Shown one piece after another: positions 48,877 through 58,685 of a stretch of DNA of 64,000 bases. Location of the stretch: NCBI RefSeq assembly GCF_030582395.1, contig NZ_CP104381.1, positions 3,410,001-3,474,000 of the forward strand. The letters run 5' to 3'. Origin of the DNA: Ralstonia pickettii. Its GTDB lineage: Bacteria > Pseudomonadota > Gammaproteobacteria > Burkholderiales > Burkholderiaceae. The translations under genes and the position numbers were made by a program. The notes beneath the pieces are model-generated. The model worked only from the letters and a program-made list of their open reading frames with translations, was not told where the DNA came from and searched no databases. How positions within the stretch are numbered: the stretch's first letter is position 1; each line of letters opens with the position of its first letter.

Positions 48877-50316
48877 ATGAAGCTCCGCCAGAAAATCTTG
48901 CTGCTCGCCGTCGCACCGCTGACCATCGCCATGCTGGCGATCATGTTGACCGTGCGCCATCAGTCGATCGCGCTGGCACGGCACGAGCGGCAGCTGGTGG
49001 AGTCGGCGTATCTGCAGGCCAAGGAGACCGAGCTGCGCTCTTACGTCAAGCTTGCGCAGAGCGCCATCGCCCCGCTGCTGGCCTCGGGCCATGGCGGTGA
49101 CCGGGCCGCAGACGAAGCCACGCGCGACGAAGCCATGCGCACCCTCGCCCGTCTCGATTTCGGCACCGACGGCTATTTCTTTCTCTATGACCTGCGCGGC
49201 CGCAACCTGATGCACCCGCGCCAGCCCGAACTTGTCGGACGCGACTTGTGGGACCTGACAGATGCCGGTGGTCAGCCGACAATCCAGAAGCTGGTGGCGG
49301 CTGCGCAGGCCGGCGGCGGTTTCGTGCGTTACATGTGGGACAAGCCGTCCACGCACCAGAGCGTGCCCAAGCTCGGTTACGTCGAGCCGATCCCACAGTG
49401 GGGCTGGATGGTCGGCACCGGCCTGTACCTGGACGACATCGAGCAGACCCTGCGTGAGATTGACCGGCGCGCGCAGACCAACATCGACCAGACACTGGCC
49501 TGGGTGGTTGGCATTGCCGCGGTCAGCATCCTGCTGGTGGCCGGCAGCGGTTTGGCGCTGAACGTGAGCGACCACCGCCAGGCTGATGCCAAGCTGCGCC
49601 AGCTCGCGCAGCAGGTGGTGAAATCACAGGAAGACGAACGCGCGCGGGTGTCGCGCGAGTTGCACGACGGCATCAGCCAGGTGCTCGTCTCCACCAAGCT
49701 GCTGCTGGAAACCGCGCATGGCCATCTCGAAGCGTCAGCGGCATCGCCAGCGTCGATCGAACGGGCGGACAGCATGCTGCGTCGCGCGCTTGACCGGTTG
49801 AACGGTGCGCTGGGCGAGGTGCGGCGCGTTTCGCACAACCTGCGTCCGGCGTTGCTCGATGACCTCGGCTTGGCGGCTGCGCTGGAACTCCTCGTGCGCG
49901 AAACGCGCGAGGCCCACGAAGACAGCCAGCCGGGATTTGCGATTGCGCTCGAACTTGTCGGGCCGCCCGTGCAGTTGCCGGATGCGTGCAACACCGCGCT
50001 GTTCCGCATTGCGCAGGAAGCCGTCTCGAACATCGAGCGCCATGCCACGCAAGCCACGCGCATTGGCGTGCTGCTGGAAAACGATCTCGATGCTGTGCGC
50101 TTGTCTGTTCGCGACAACGGCCCCGGTTTCGACGTGGAATCCGTACAGGTGGACCCGCAACACGGTATCGGCCTGCGCAATATGCGCGAACGCATGGCCG
50201 CGCTCGGCGGCAGCTGTACCATCGCCTCCGGCTCGCACGGTACGGAGGTGAGCGCCGTGCTGCCGCATGACGTCATCGCTCGACTGGCTTCCGCCCCCTC
50301 TTCTCCACTCGTATGA
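48877..50316 (+). CDS. Cache-domain sensor histidine kinase (NarX/DegS-type)
   Basis: 479 residues from ATG 48877. A membrane helix (about 8-28), a periplasmic single Cache domain (TDGYFFLYDLRGRNLMHPRQ, then VEPIPQWGWMVGTGLYLDDI), a second membrane helix near 210-230, then HisKA_3 with ERARVSRELHDGISQ (phospho-accepting His about 263) and a HATPase (FRIAQEAVSNIERHA, DNGPGFD, GIGLRNMRERMAALGG). Single Cache domains in such kinases bind small organic acids. It overlaps the response regulator gene by 4 bp and is divergent from cstA. Confidence 0.92.
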   Translation: MKLRQKILLLAVAPLTIAMLAIMLTVRHQSIALARHERQLVESAYLQAKETELRSYVKLAQSAIAPLLASGHGGDRAADEATRDEAMRTLARLDFGTDGYFFLYDLRGRNLMHPRQPELVGRDLWDLTDAGGQPTIQKLVAAAQAGGGFVRYMWDKPSTHQSVPKLGYVEPIPQWGWMVGTGLYLDDIEQTLREIDRRAQTNIDQTLAWVVGIAAVSILLVAGSGLALNVSDHRQADAKLRQLAQQVVKSQEDERARVSRELHDGISQVLVSTKLLLETAHGHLEASAASPASIERADSMLRRALDRLNGALGEVRRVSHNLRPALLDDLGLAAALELLVRETREAHEDSQPGFAIALELVGPPVQLPDACNTALFRIAQEAVSNIERHATQATRIGVLLENDLDAVRLSVRDNGPGFDVESVQVDPQHGIGLRNMRERMAALGGSCTIASGSHGTEVSAVLPHDVIARLASAPSSPLV

Positions 50317-50957
50317 ACATGCGATCACCCGCGCCCGTCAAACTGCTCCTCGTCGACGATCACCCGCTCGTGCGCGATGGCGTGCGCGTGCGGCTCGAAG
50401 CCGTGCCGCATTTCGAAGTGGTGGGTGAAGCCGGCGACGCCGAAGCCGCCCTGCAGGCCGCGCGTTCCTTGGCCCCCGATCTGGCACTGATGGACATCGG
50501 CATGCGCGGCATGAACGGCATCGCGCTGACCGAGAAGTTCGCCGAAGAATTTCCCGAGATTGCCGTGCTCGTCCTCTCGATGCACGACAACCTCGAGTAC
50601 GTGCGGCAGGTGATCCGCGCCGGCGCGCGTGGCTACGTGCTCAAGGACGCGCCCGCCAGCGAACTGGTCGAAGCCATCGACGCCGTGCTGGCCGGCCGCC
50701 CGTTCTACAGCGCACAGCTGGCGATGCGCATGGCCGAGCAGGCCGTCATGCCCACGCCTGTGGAGGCACTCACGCCGCGCGAGCGCGACATTCTCGACGG
50801 CATCGCCAAGGGCTATGCCAACAAGCGCATCGCCGACGAGCTGGGCTTGTCCGTGCGCACGGTGGAATCGCACCGCCTGAACCTGAAGCGCAAACTCGGC
50901 ATCGAGGGCCAGGCGGAACTGGTGAAGTTTGCGGTTGAGCTGGGAAAGGGCCGTTAG
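50313..50957 (+). CDS. NarL/LuxR-type response regulator
   Basis: 214 residues: receiver (about 8-125) with DD at 15-16, phospho-acceptor Asp61 (LALMDIGMRGMNGI) and Lys in YVLKDAP; linker; LuxR helix-turn-helix LTPRERDILDGIAKGYANKR, ADELGLSVRTVESHRLNLKRK. Coupled to the Cache kinase by an ATGA overlap. The obvious target is cstA-ybdD. Its stop codon overlaps the end of a decayed gene on the opposite strand. Confidence 0.93.
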   Translation: MNMRSPAPVKLLLVDDHPLVRDGVRVRLEAVPHFEVVGEAGDAEAALQAARSLAPDLALMDIGMRGMNGIALTEKFAEEFPEIAVLVLSMHDNLEYVRQVIRAGARGYVLKDAPASELVEAIDAVLAGRPFYSAQLAMRMAEQAVMPTPVEALTPRERDILDGIAKGYANKRIADELGLSVRTVESHRLNLKRKLGIEGQAELVKFAVELGKGR

Positions 50958-51066
50958 ACGCCCTTCGCGCTGTCCACGTAATTGCGCACCATCGCTTCGA
51001 ACGAGGTGTCGCGGCCAAAGCCCAGCGCATCGGCGCGGGCGGTATCGAAGCGTGCTGGCGGGCTTT
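50954..51066 (-). pseudogene. 3' remnant of a DenD-like NAD-dependent epimerase/dehydrogenase
   Basis: About 37 C-terminal codons survive, read on the minus strand: SPPARFDTARADALGFGRDT, then SFEAMVRNYVDSA. ARA-ALGF..D.SFE..VR.Y is typical of D-erythronate dehydrogenase (DenD)-type epimerases. Upstream the frame changes to non-homologous sequence where a second remnant begins. The rest of the gene is absent, so this is a deletion remnant. The assignment is from a short stretch. Confidence 0.6.
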
Positions 51067-51178
51067 GCTCAAGGACATGACGGGCAGCACATCCGCCGGC
51101 ATGTATGCGCTGGCAGGCGTGCTGGTGCTCGGCTGCATTGCCGTGTTGCGCACGCCGCCCCAGCTGGTCAATAAATAA
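51053..51178 (+). pseudogene. 3' remnant of an MFS (ACS-type) transporter
   Basis: About 41 C-terminal codons, frame CWRALLKDMTGSTSAGMYAL, then AGVLVLGCIAVLRTPPQLVN and a TAA at 51176. The LKD.TGS..AG.YALAGVLVLG pattern followed by a charged end is the last helix and tail of anion:cation symporter-family MFS proteins. There is no start or ribosome-binding site; the 5' side runs straight into the DenD remnant. It lies 23 bp before otnI, consistent with an original transporter-otnI operon. Confidence 0.6.
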
Positions 51179-51201
51179 GCAATCGTATTCAGAGGTCTGC
51201 C

Positions 51202-51990
51202 ATGCCGCGCTTTGCCGCCAACCTGTCCATGATGTACCAGGAGCACGCGTTCCTCGACCGCTTTGCCGCTGCGGCAAAGGATGGCTTCGAGGGCGTGGAG
51301 TTCCTCTTCCCCTACGACTTCGACAAGACAGAGATCCGGGCGCGTCTTGACGACGCTGGGCTCACGCAAGCGCTGTTCAATGCCCCGCCGGGCGATTGGG
51401 CGGGCGGCGAGCGCGGCATCGCTTCCTTGCCCGGTCGCGAAGAGGAATTCAAGCTCGGCATTGCAACAGCGCTCGAGTATGCGCAGGTGCTCGGCAACAC
51501 GCGCCTGCATGTGATGGCCGGCCTGCTGGCCGCCGGTGCAGACCGCGCGCGCCATCACGCGACTTACGTGAGCAACATCGCCTACGCTGCCCGCGAGGCT
51601 GCCGGTGCGGGCATCACCATCGTGCTGGAACCCATCAACACGCGCGACATGCCGGGCTTCTTCCTCACGCACCAGGCACAGGCGCATGCGGTGTGCAAGG
51701 AAGTCGGCGCGACGAACGTCCAGGTGCAGTTCGACCTGTACCACGCGCAGATCATGGAGGGCGATCTGTCGGTCAAGCTCAAGCAGTACATCGACGGTGT
51801 GGGCCACGTGCAGATTGCCGGCGTGCCCGACCGCCACGAACCGGACGAAGGTGAGCTGAACTATCCGCACCTCTTTGCGTTGCTGGATGCGCTTGGCTAC
51901 AACGGCTGGGTCGGCTGCGAGTATCGGCCCCGTGCCGGCACCAGCGAAGGGCTCGGCTGGCTCAAGCGCTGGCGCGAGAGCCAACGCTGA
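51202..51990 (+). CDS. otnI: 2-oxo-tetronate isomerase OtnI (hydroxypyruvate isomerase family)
   Basis: 262-residue TIM-barrel isomerase. Metal-binding/catalytic glutamates are Glu143 ([18 protein letters not shown]) and Glu240 ([10 protein letters not shown]), in the spacing of Hyi/OtnI, and LMYQ-like start [20 protein letters not shown] is characteristic. In four-carbon acid pathways OtnI works with DenD/LtnD, OtnK and an aldolase; none of these is intact here. The DenD-like and transporter remnants just upstream suggest this is the last complete gene of a deleted locus. Hydroxypyruvate isomerase is an alternative role. Confidence 0.85.
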   Translation: MPRFAANLSMMYQEHAFLDRFAAAAKDGFEGVEFLFPYDFDKTEIRARLDDAGLTQALFNAPPGDWAGGERGIASLPGREEEFKLGIATALEYAQVLGNTRLHVMAGLLAAGADRARHHATYVSNIAYAAREAAGAGITIVLEPINTRDMPGFFLTHQAQAHAVCKEVGATNVQVQFDLYHAQIMEGDLSVKLKQYIDGVGHVQIAGVPDRHEPDEGELNYPHLFALLDALGYNGWVGCEYRPRAGTSEGLGWLKRWRESQR

Positions 51991-52004
51991 TCGGGCTTCC
52001 CCCA

Positions 52005-52052
52005 AACAAAAACGGCCGGCGCTGCGTGTGCAGTCCGGCCGTTGTCTTTTGG
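52005..52052. terminator. Bidirectional terminator after otnI
   Basis: AACGGCCGG (52011-52019)/CCGGCCGTT (52035-52043), 9 bp, with an inner CTGC/GCAG stem; TTGTCTTTT on the plus side and an A-rich left flank giving a T-rich tail for the minus-strand DUF3617 gene. Confidence 0.88.
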
Positions 52053-52063
52053 GGCGGCGTCGC

Positions 52064-52525
52064 TTAGGACTTGCAGGCGCCGATGTAGCGGCCCTGGTAG
52101 TGGATGCCGCTCTTCATTGGCCCGAACTGCGGATGCTGGTACTGACCACTGCCGCTGATGTTGTACGACGTCGGCGTCAGCGGCCCGCTGGCTTCCAGCA
52201 CGCCCCTGCCGCCCTGCGGGTCTTCGCACGACAGCGTGACCTTGAGCGTGCCCAGCGTGTAGTTCCAGCGCGTGAGCTTGCAGCCTTGCTGATCACGGCG
52301 GATGGAACGCTCGAACATGGCGCGCACGTCGCTGGCGTCGTTGGCGCTCAGGCAGCCGCGTTCAGGGCGGCTCGGCACTTGGCGGCCTTGCGCGTCAAAG
52401 TGCGGCAACGGCTTGCCGTTCAGCGTCGCGCTCGTCGTGCTTTCCCACAAACCTGGCGTGACTTCCTGCGCGTGCGCGCCCAGCGTCAGTCCAGCCAGCA
52501 GTACACCGCTGTGCCACAGCTTCAT
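52064..52525 (-). CDS. DUF3617 family secreted protein
   Basis: 153 residues with signal peptide MKLWHSGVLLAGLTLGAHAQ. The mature part has the DUF3617 pattern: VTPGLWESTTSATLNGKPLP near the N-terminus, a Cys pair (GCLSANDA and GCKLTRWNY), and a C-terminal GRYIGACKS. Periplasmic, role unknown; many such proteins respond to envelope stress. AGGAATT site before ATG. No obvious partner. Confidence 0.88.
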   Translation of the reverse strand: MKLWHSGVLLAGLTLGAHAQEVTPGLWESTTSATLNGKPLPHFDAQGRQVPSRPERGCLSANDASDVRAMFERSIRRDQQGCKLTRWNYTLGTLKVTLSCEDPQGGRGVLEASGPLTPTSYNISGSGQYQHPQFGPMKSGIHYQGRYIGACKS

Positions 52526-52635
52526 ATTGAATTCCTAGATGGTGTGAGATGACGCACCGCCCCATCGCGGCCCGGCACGAGCGGCGATGGGGTCGGCAGT
52601 CAGGGATGTGCGATACGCGGCGTATCGATCTGGGC

Positions 52636-53478
52636 TCAGACGCCCAGGCGCACCGGTTCCTTGGCCAGCGAACGCGACGTCGGCATGTGGCCGTACGACG
52701 GCAGTTCGGTCTTGCGGGTCGCGGCTTCGAGCTGCAGGCCGATCGCGTCGGCAGCATGCATGGCTGTTGCGGCGCCGGTGCCGACCACGAGACGATAGCC
52801 GCCGCCGCGCACGGTCTGGATCAGGCCATCGCACGGCGTGCCGGCCAGCGCGACACGCAGCTTACGCACGTGCACATCGACCGTGCGCTCACCCACGAAG
52901 ACATGGTTGCCCCACACGCGGTCCAGCAGCTGCGTGCGCGAATGCACGCGTTGCGGATGCGCGACGAGAAAGTGCAGGAGGCGGAATTCCAGCGGGCTGA
53001 GCGGAATGGCGCGGGGGCCGGTTTCGGTTTGCGCAGTCACACCCAGCGTGAGCGGATCAAGGCGCAGGCCGTTGACCTGCAGGATGTCGTCGCCATGCTG
53101 GTGCGGCGCGCGGCGGCGCAGCACAGCGCGAATGCGGGCATGCAACTCGCCCGCGTCGCACGGCTTGACGACGTAGTCGTCGGCACCGGCGTCAAGCGCC
53201 GCAATCTTGGCGCGCGCATCGCCATGACGGGACAGCACAATGACCGGCAGGCCGCGCGTCTGCATGTTGGCGCGCAACGCCAGCAGCATGTCGATCGACT
53301 CGCGCTCGGGCCACGTCCACTCCATCAGGAGCAGCTCCGGCATGGCGGCCAGTATCGCCGCCTGCGCCTGGCCCGGATGGCTGACCCGTTGCACATCGTG
53401 TCCACCATCACGCAGGGAAAACGACAGACGCTCCCCCTCTGCCTGGTCGTGTTCGACCAGCAAGATCTGAATACCCAC
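52636..53478 (-). CDS. PhoB/OmpR-type response regulator with substituted phospho-acceptor
   Basis: 280 residues from a GTG at 53478, chosen because GGGAGG lies ~9 nt before it; an ATG at 53574 would add 32 non-homologous residues. The receiver aligns with PhoB but the acidic pocket reads Glu9-His10-Asp11 and the phospho-acceptor Asp is Glu53 (LLLMEWTWPE); Ser83 and Lys105 (VVKPCD) remain. The winged helix is PhoB-like: LSPLEFRLLHFLVAHPQRVH, SRTQLLDRVWGNHVFVGERT, VDVHVRKLR and QTVRGGGYRLV. A ~45-residue tail follows. No kinase gene is adjacent. It is probably phosphorylation-independent; the target is unknown. Confidence 0.88.
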   Translation of the reverse strand: MGIQILLVEHDQAEGERLSFSLRDGGHDVQRVSHPGQAQAAILAAMPELLLMEWTWPERESIDMLLALRANMQTRGLPVIVLSRHGDARAKIAALDAGADDYVVKPCDAGELHARIRAVLRRRAPHQHGDDILQVNGLRLDPLTLGVTAQTETGPRAIPLSPLEFRLLHFLVAHPQRVHSRTQLLDRVWGNHVFVGERTVDVHVRKLRVALAGTPCDGLIQTVRGGGYRLVVGTGAATAMHAADAIGLQLEAATRKTELPSYGHMPTSRSLAKEPVRLGV

Positions 53479-54286
53479 TTTGTAATACCTCCCGTCTAAC
53501 CAGCCGACACACTCCGGCGAGCAGCCTCGCGGCTGCGCTCTGCTGTCTGCGGTGCGCGTTGTTATGAGTGCCATGCGGGCAATTGCGCCTGTGCTCGCAT
53601 GTCTTTTCTTGCGGGCGCTGTTGCCTGGCCGTCGGCCTTGCGCGGATCGTCATGCTGCTGTTCCCGTCGACGATCGCCAGCGGAGCCTCCTGGGTGGTGT
53701 CCAGGGTGGTCCTGAGAAAGGTCTACAAGCCCCTCGGTGCCAGTCGCAGCGTGCCGGACCATGCAATCGTTTGCACAGTGTGCGGTATCGCTACGCGCAA
53801 TCCGAGCCAGCGCCCCCCCGAGCGCCGGTGAAGCAGGGAATCCCCACCTCCGTTGGCATAAGGCTTGTTCGCCCTTTCCCGTTTCCTCTAGTCATGAACC
53901 CCCCCTCTGGCTCAGAGAGAAGGGATTCCGTTTTGCCGGATTATAAGAATCCCGTAGGCATTCGTCACGCACGAATTTTAAAATTTGGAAATTCATTGAA
54001 GGCGCCACGAACTGGAATGCCAAGATTGACATGCACTGTTCATAAAGCTATGCCAGGCAACGTTCTTCGCTGATCCCATGCACTGAATGATTCAGTTGGG
54101 GCATAAATGCAGGACAATTATGCTCGCCTCGGCATAATGGTCATTATCATGTGTGCATCACTATTTTTTACAACACAATTCAATTGGCTAAAAATCAATT
54201 GAACTGTTTTGTTGGCGGGGGTAATTCGCCCGATTTAAATCTTTAGGATTACTGCTCGTTGTTTAGGCAGCGTCCGCAGTGGGGCG
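53479..54286. other. Gene desert, AT-rich in its right half, with palindromes
   Basis: About 800 bp without a convincing gene. The left half is ordinary high-GC DNA with only short frames. From about 53880 base composition drops sharply (near 40% G+C). Structures: GGGATTC (53922-53928) with GAATCCC (53947-53953); palindrome AATTTTAAAATT (53974-53985); dyad ATAATG-GT-CATTAT (54134-54147); inverted repeat TTCAATTG (54179-54186)/CAATTGAA (54196-54203). A TTGACA at 54026-54031 with TATGCC 17 bp on could be a promoter. Confidence 0.55.
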
Positions 54287-54314
54287 AAAAAAAAGCCCGC
54301 AAGCTGCGGGCTTC
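54287..54314 (-). terminator. Intrinsic terminator of pckG
   Basis: Read on the minus strand: GCCCGCA-GCT-TGCGGGC (54295-54311) followed by T8 (54287-54294). It lies 24 bp after the pckG stop. Confidence 0.92.
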
Positions 54315-54338
54315 TTGATGTCGACTGCGAGGCCGCGC

Positions 54339-56207
<1,869 letters not shown>

Positions 56208-56627
56208 GACCAAAACTCCAATGGAAGTGAGAAAGAAATCGGTGTCGGATCAGCACGGCGGCCGCGCCCAGCGGCGGGGTGGAAAGCGATCGACGGCGCA
56301 TCGGAAGCGAGCTGGATCAGCGGTTTCCAGAGGGAGAGATGAGGCAGGCGGAGGGACGGGAGCCGTGCTGATTTCACATTCAGTTACAAAGCGGTGCACT
56401 GACGGAAGGTGGGTTTTTCCGGGCAGCGAGGGCCGCGTGCGCTAAAGTGGCGGGACCGAGGTCAACAGACCCTAGAACAAGGACTCGTCACCAGCGGGGC
56501 TGCGCAAATTGCGTGCCCGCGGCGGGCAATTCCAAACGTCGACACGGATTGTCGTGCGACGAGGGATGGGAAGAATACCACCGCGAGGGATCGCTGTTTT
56601 TTGCTGCGCACCATTGTTCGAAGTGAG
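56208..56627. other. Divergent intergenic region between pckG and the dehydrogenase
   Basis: 420 bp without a supported gene. It must hold both promoters. A short G+C hairpin GCCCG-CGG-CGGGC (56515-56527) is flanked by AATT on both sides. No consensus promoter pair stands out. Confidence 0.45.
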
Positions 56628-57662
56628 ATGTCGATGAAGATTGCCGTACTGGACGACTACCAAGACGCTGTTCGCAAGCTGGATTGCTTCAGCCTGCTGC
56701 AAGACCACGAAGTCAAAGTGTTCAACAACACCGTCAAGGGTGTGGGGCAATTGGCCGCACGCGTGGCGGATGTTGAAGCCATCGTGCTCATCCGCGAGCG
56801 CACGCGCGTGACGCGTCAGTTGCTTGATCGCCTGCCCAAACTCAAGATCATCAGCCAGACGGGCCGCGTATCGCGCGATTCTGGCAGCCATATCGATCTG
56901 GACGCCTGTACCGACAAGGGTGTGGTCGTGCTGGAAGGCAAGGGTTCGCCGGTGGCGCCTGCCGAGTTGACGTGGGCGCTGGTGATGGCCGCGCAGCGTC
57001 GTATTCCGCAATACGTGGCGAGCCTCAAGCACGGCGCGTGGCAGCAGTCGGGGCTGAAATCCACCACGATGCCGCCCAACTTTGGCATCGGCCGGGTCCT
57101 GAAGGGCCAGACGCTGGGCATCTTCGGCTACGGCAAGATCGGCCAGCTCGTGGCCGGTTACGGCCGTGCTTTCGGCATGAATGTGCTGGTGTGGGGTCGC
57201 GAGGGCTCGCAGGAACGGGCGCGCGCCGACGGCTTTGCCGTGGCGGAATCGAAAGACGCCCTGTTTGAGCAGTCCGATGTGCTGTCAGTCCACCTGCGCC
57301 TGAACGACGAAACGCGCGGCATCGTGACGGTGGCCGACCTCACCCGCATGAAGCCGACCGCCCTCTTCGTCAATACGAGCCGCGCCGAGCTGGTGGAAGA
57401 AAACGGCCTCGTGACCTCGCTCAACCGCGGGCGACCGGGGATGGCCGCCATCGACGTGTTCGAAACGGAGCCCATCCTGCAGGGCCACACCCTGCTGCGC
57501 ATGGAGAACTGCATCTGCACGCCGCACATCGGCTACGTCGAACGCGAAGGTTACGAGCTGTACTTCAGCGTCGCGTTCCAGAACATCCTCGATGTCCTGC
57601 AGGGCAACGTCGACAGCGTGGTCAACCCGACGGCGCTGGCGCCGGCGCTGATCCGCGCATAA
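56628..57662 (+). CDS. D-isomer-specific 2-hydroxyacid dehydrogenase family protein
   Basis: 344 residues from ATG 56628; a second ATG follows two codons later. It belongs to the D-2-hydroxyacid dehydrogenase family: NAD-binding region KGQTLGIFGYGKIGQLVAGY, conserved Arg in SVHLRLNDETRGIVT, Glu in FETEP and the His near HIGYVEREGYELYF. Substrate unknown; phosphoglycerate dehydrogenase-like or other hydroxyacids are possible. The first motif AELTWALVMAAQRRI is typical of a subgroup distinct from SerA. Likely cytoplasmic, monocistronic. Confidence 0.88.
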   Translation: MSMKIAVLDDYQDAVRKLDCFSLLQDHEVKVFNNTVKGVGQLAARVADVEAIVLIRERTRVTRQLLDRLPKLKIISQTGRVSRDSGSHIDLDACTDKGVVVLEGKGSPVAPAELTWALVMAAQRRIPQYVASLKHGAWQQSGLKSTTMPPNFGIGRVLKGQTLGIFGYGKIGQLVAGYGRAFGMNVLVWGREGSQERARADGFAVAESKDALFEQSDVLSVHLRLNDETRGIVTVADLTRMKPTALFVNTSRAELVEENGLVTSLNRGRPGMAAIDVFETEPILQGHTLLRMENCICTPHIGYVEREGYELYFSVAFQNILDVLQGNVDSVVNPTALAPALIRA

Positions 57663-57693
57663 CGCCAGTCGTTTTGCCCGTCGCTTCCGTCAA

Positions 57694-58584
57694 TCAAGCG
57701 GCGGCGCGTAGCTGCGGCTGATTGGCGCCCGCGCCGTCGAAGCGGAAGCTGTCCATGGCCAGCGATCCGTACGTCACCGTGTCGACCACGTGCTGGGCCT
57801 GCACGCCGCCCGGCGTGGCTTGGCCTGGCTGTCCCATTGCCGCGCCCAGCGCCACGTACAGCGGCATCAGGTGTTCGTCGGTCGGGTGGGCGTGGGCGGC
57901 ATGCGGGGCTTGCGCGCGGTAATCGCAGAAGCGGGTGAAATCGCCGCTTCGGATGCCGTCGGTCATCGTTTCGATCATCCATTCGCGGAAGGCCGTCACC
58001 CACGGCTCGACCGGCACGCCATGCTGCGCCATGCCCGGGCCGCGCATCAGCGCGCGCAGGTTGTGCGTGAAGCTGCCCGAGCCAACGATCAAAACGCCCT
58101 CGTCGCGCAGCGGCGCGAGCGTACGCCCCATCGCCATCTGGCAGGCGGGCGACAGGCCGGGCATCAACGACACCTGCACCACCGGGATCCTCGCCTCCGG
58201 AAACATCAGCATCAGCGGCACCCATGCGCCGTGATCCAGCGGCTGGCGGGGGTCCAGCACGGTGGAGGCCTGTTCTTCCAGCCCGGGGACGATGTTGCCG
58301 TCGATCAGCGTGCGGATGCGTTCAGCCAGGTCGGGCGCGCCCGGCGGCGCGTATTCCAGGGCGTAGAGCTGCGGCGGGAAGCCGCCGAAGTCGTGCCAGG
58401 CTTCCTGCTGGGCGCGAGCGGTGACGGCGGGCCGGCGCGTCATCCAATGCGGTGAAACCACGACGATGGCGCGGGGCTTGAGGGCTGTCATCTCTTGCCC
58501 GAGCGCCGCCAGCATCTTGCCGACGGGGCCGGGATCGGCCGCCAGCATGGGCGAGCCATGGGACAAATAAAGCACGGGGAGCAT
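57694..58584 (-). CDS. DODA-type extradiol ring-opening dioxygenase (YgiD/LigB-like)
   Basis: 296 residues from ATG 58584 (AGGAAA site); an ATG 30 nt upstream also lies in frame. The fold of the LigB superfamily is indicated by the metal ligands: LSHGSPMLA, VVSPHWMTRR, PLDHGAWVPLML and GSFTHNLRAL. DODA-type enzymes open catechol-like rings such as DOPA using Fe(II) or Zn. No aromatic pathway genes are adjacent, so the substrate is open. A conserved C-terminal end YGSLAMDSFRF is typical. Confidence 0.9.
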   Translation of the reverse strand: MLPVLYLSHGSPMLAADPGPVGKMLAALGQEMTALKPRAIVVVSPHWMTRRPAVTARAQQEAWHDFGGFPPQLYALEYAPPGAPDLAERIRTLIDGNIVPGLEEQASTVLDPRQPLDHGAWVPLMLMFPEARIPVVQVSLMPGLSPACQMAMGRTLAPLRDEGVLIVGSGSFTHNLRALMRGPGMAQHGVPVEPWVTAFREWMIETMTDGIRSGDFTRFCDYRAQAPHAAHAHPTDEHLMPLYVALGAAMGQPGQATPGGVQAQHVVDTVTYGSLAMDSFRFDGAGANQPQLRAAA

Positions 58585-58685
58585 GTCAAATTTCCTGAAG
58601 AATATGTCTGCCATTCTGCGCCGACGCCGCGCCAGTAACGTGCGTCGATTTGCAGGGCGGGATCAGGAAAATTGAACGAGTGCGC

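Noticed and set aside
48652..49575. Upstream extension of the cstA frame across the Cache kinase gene.
   Set aside because: CstA family starts at MSFVRQH with a good GAGGAG site; the extra sequence is antisense to the kinase.
53552..54073. A 173-codon plus-strand frame in the gene desert.
   Set aside because: Starts with no ribosome-binding site, crosses the sharp change in base composition and has no recognisable domain; frames on the other strand are equally good.
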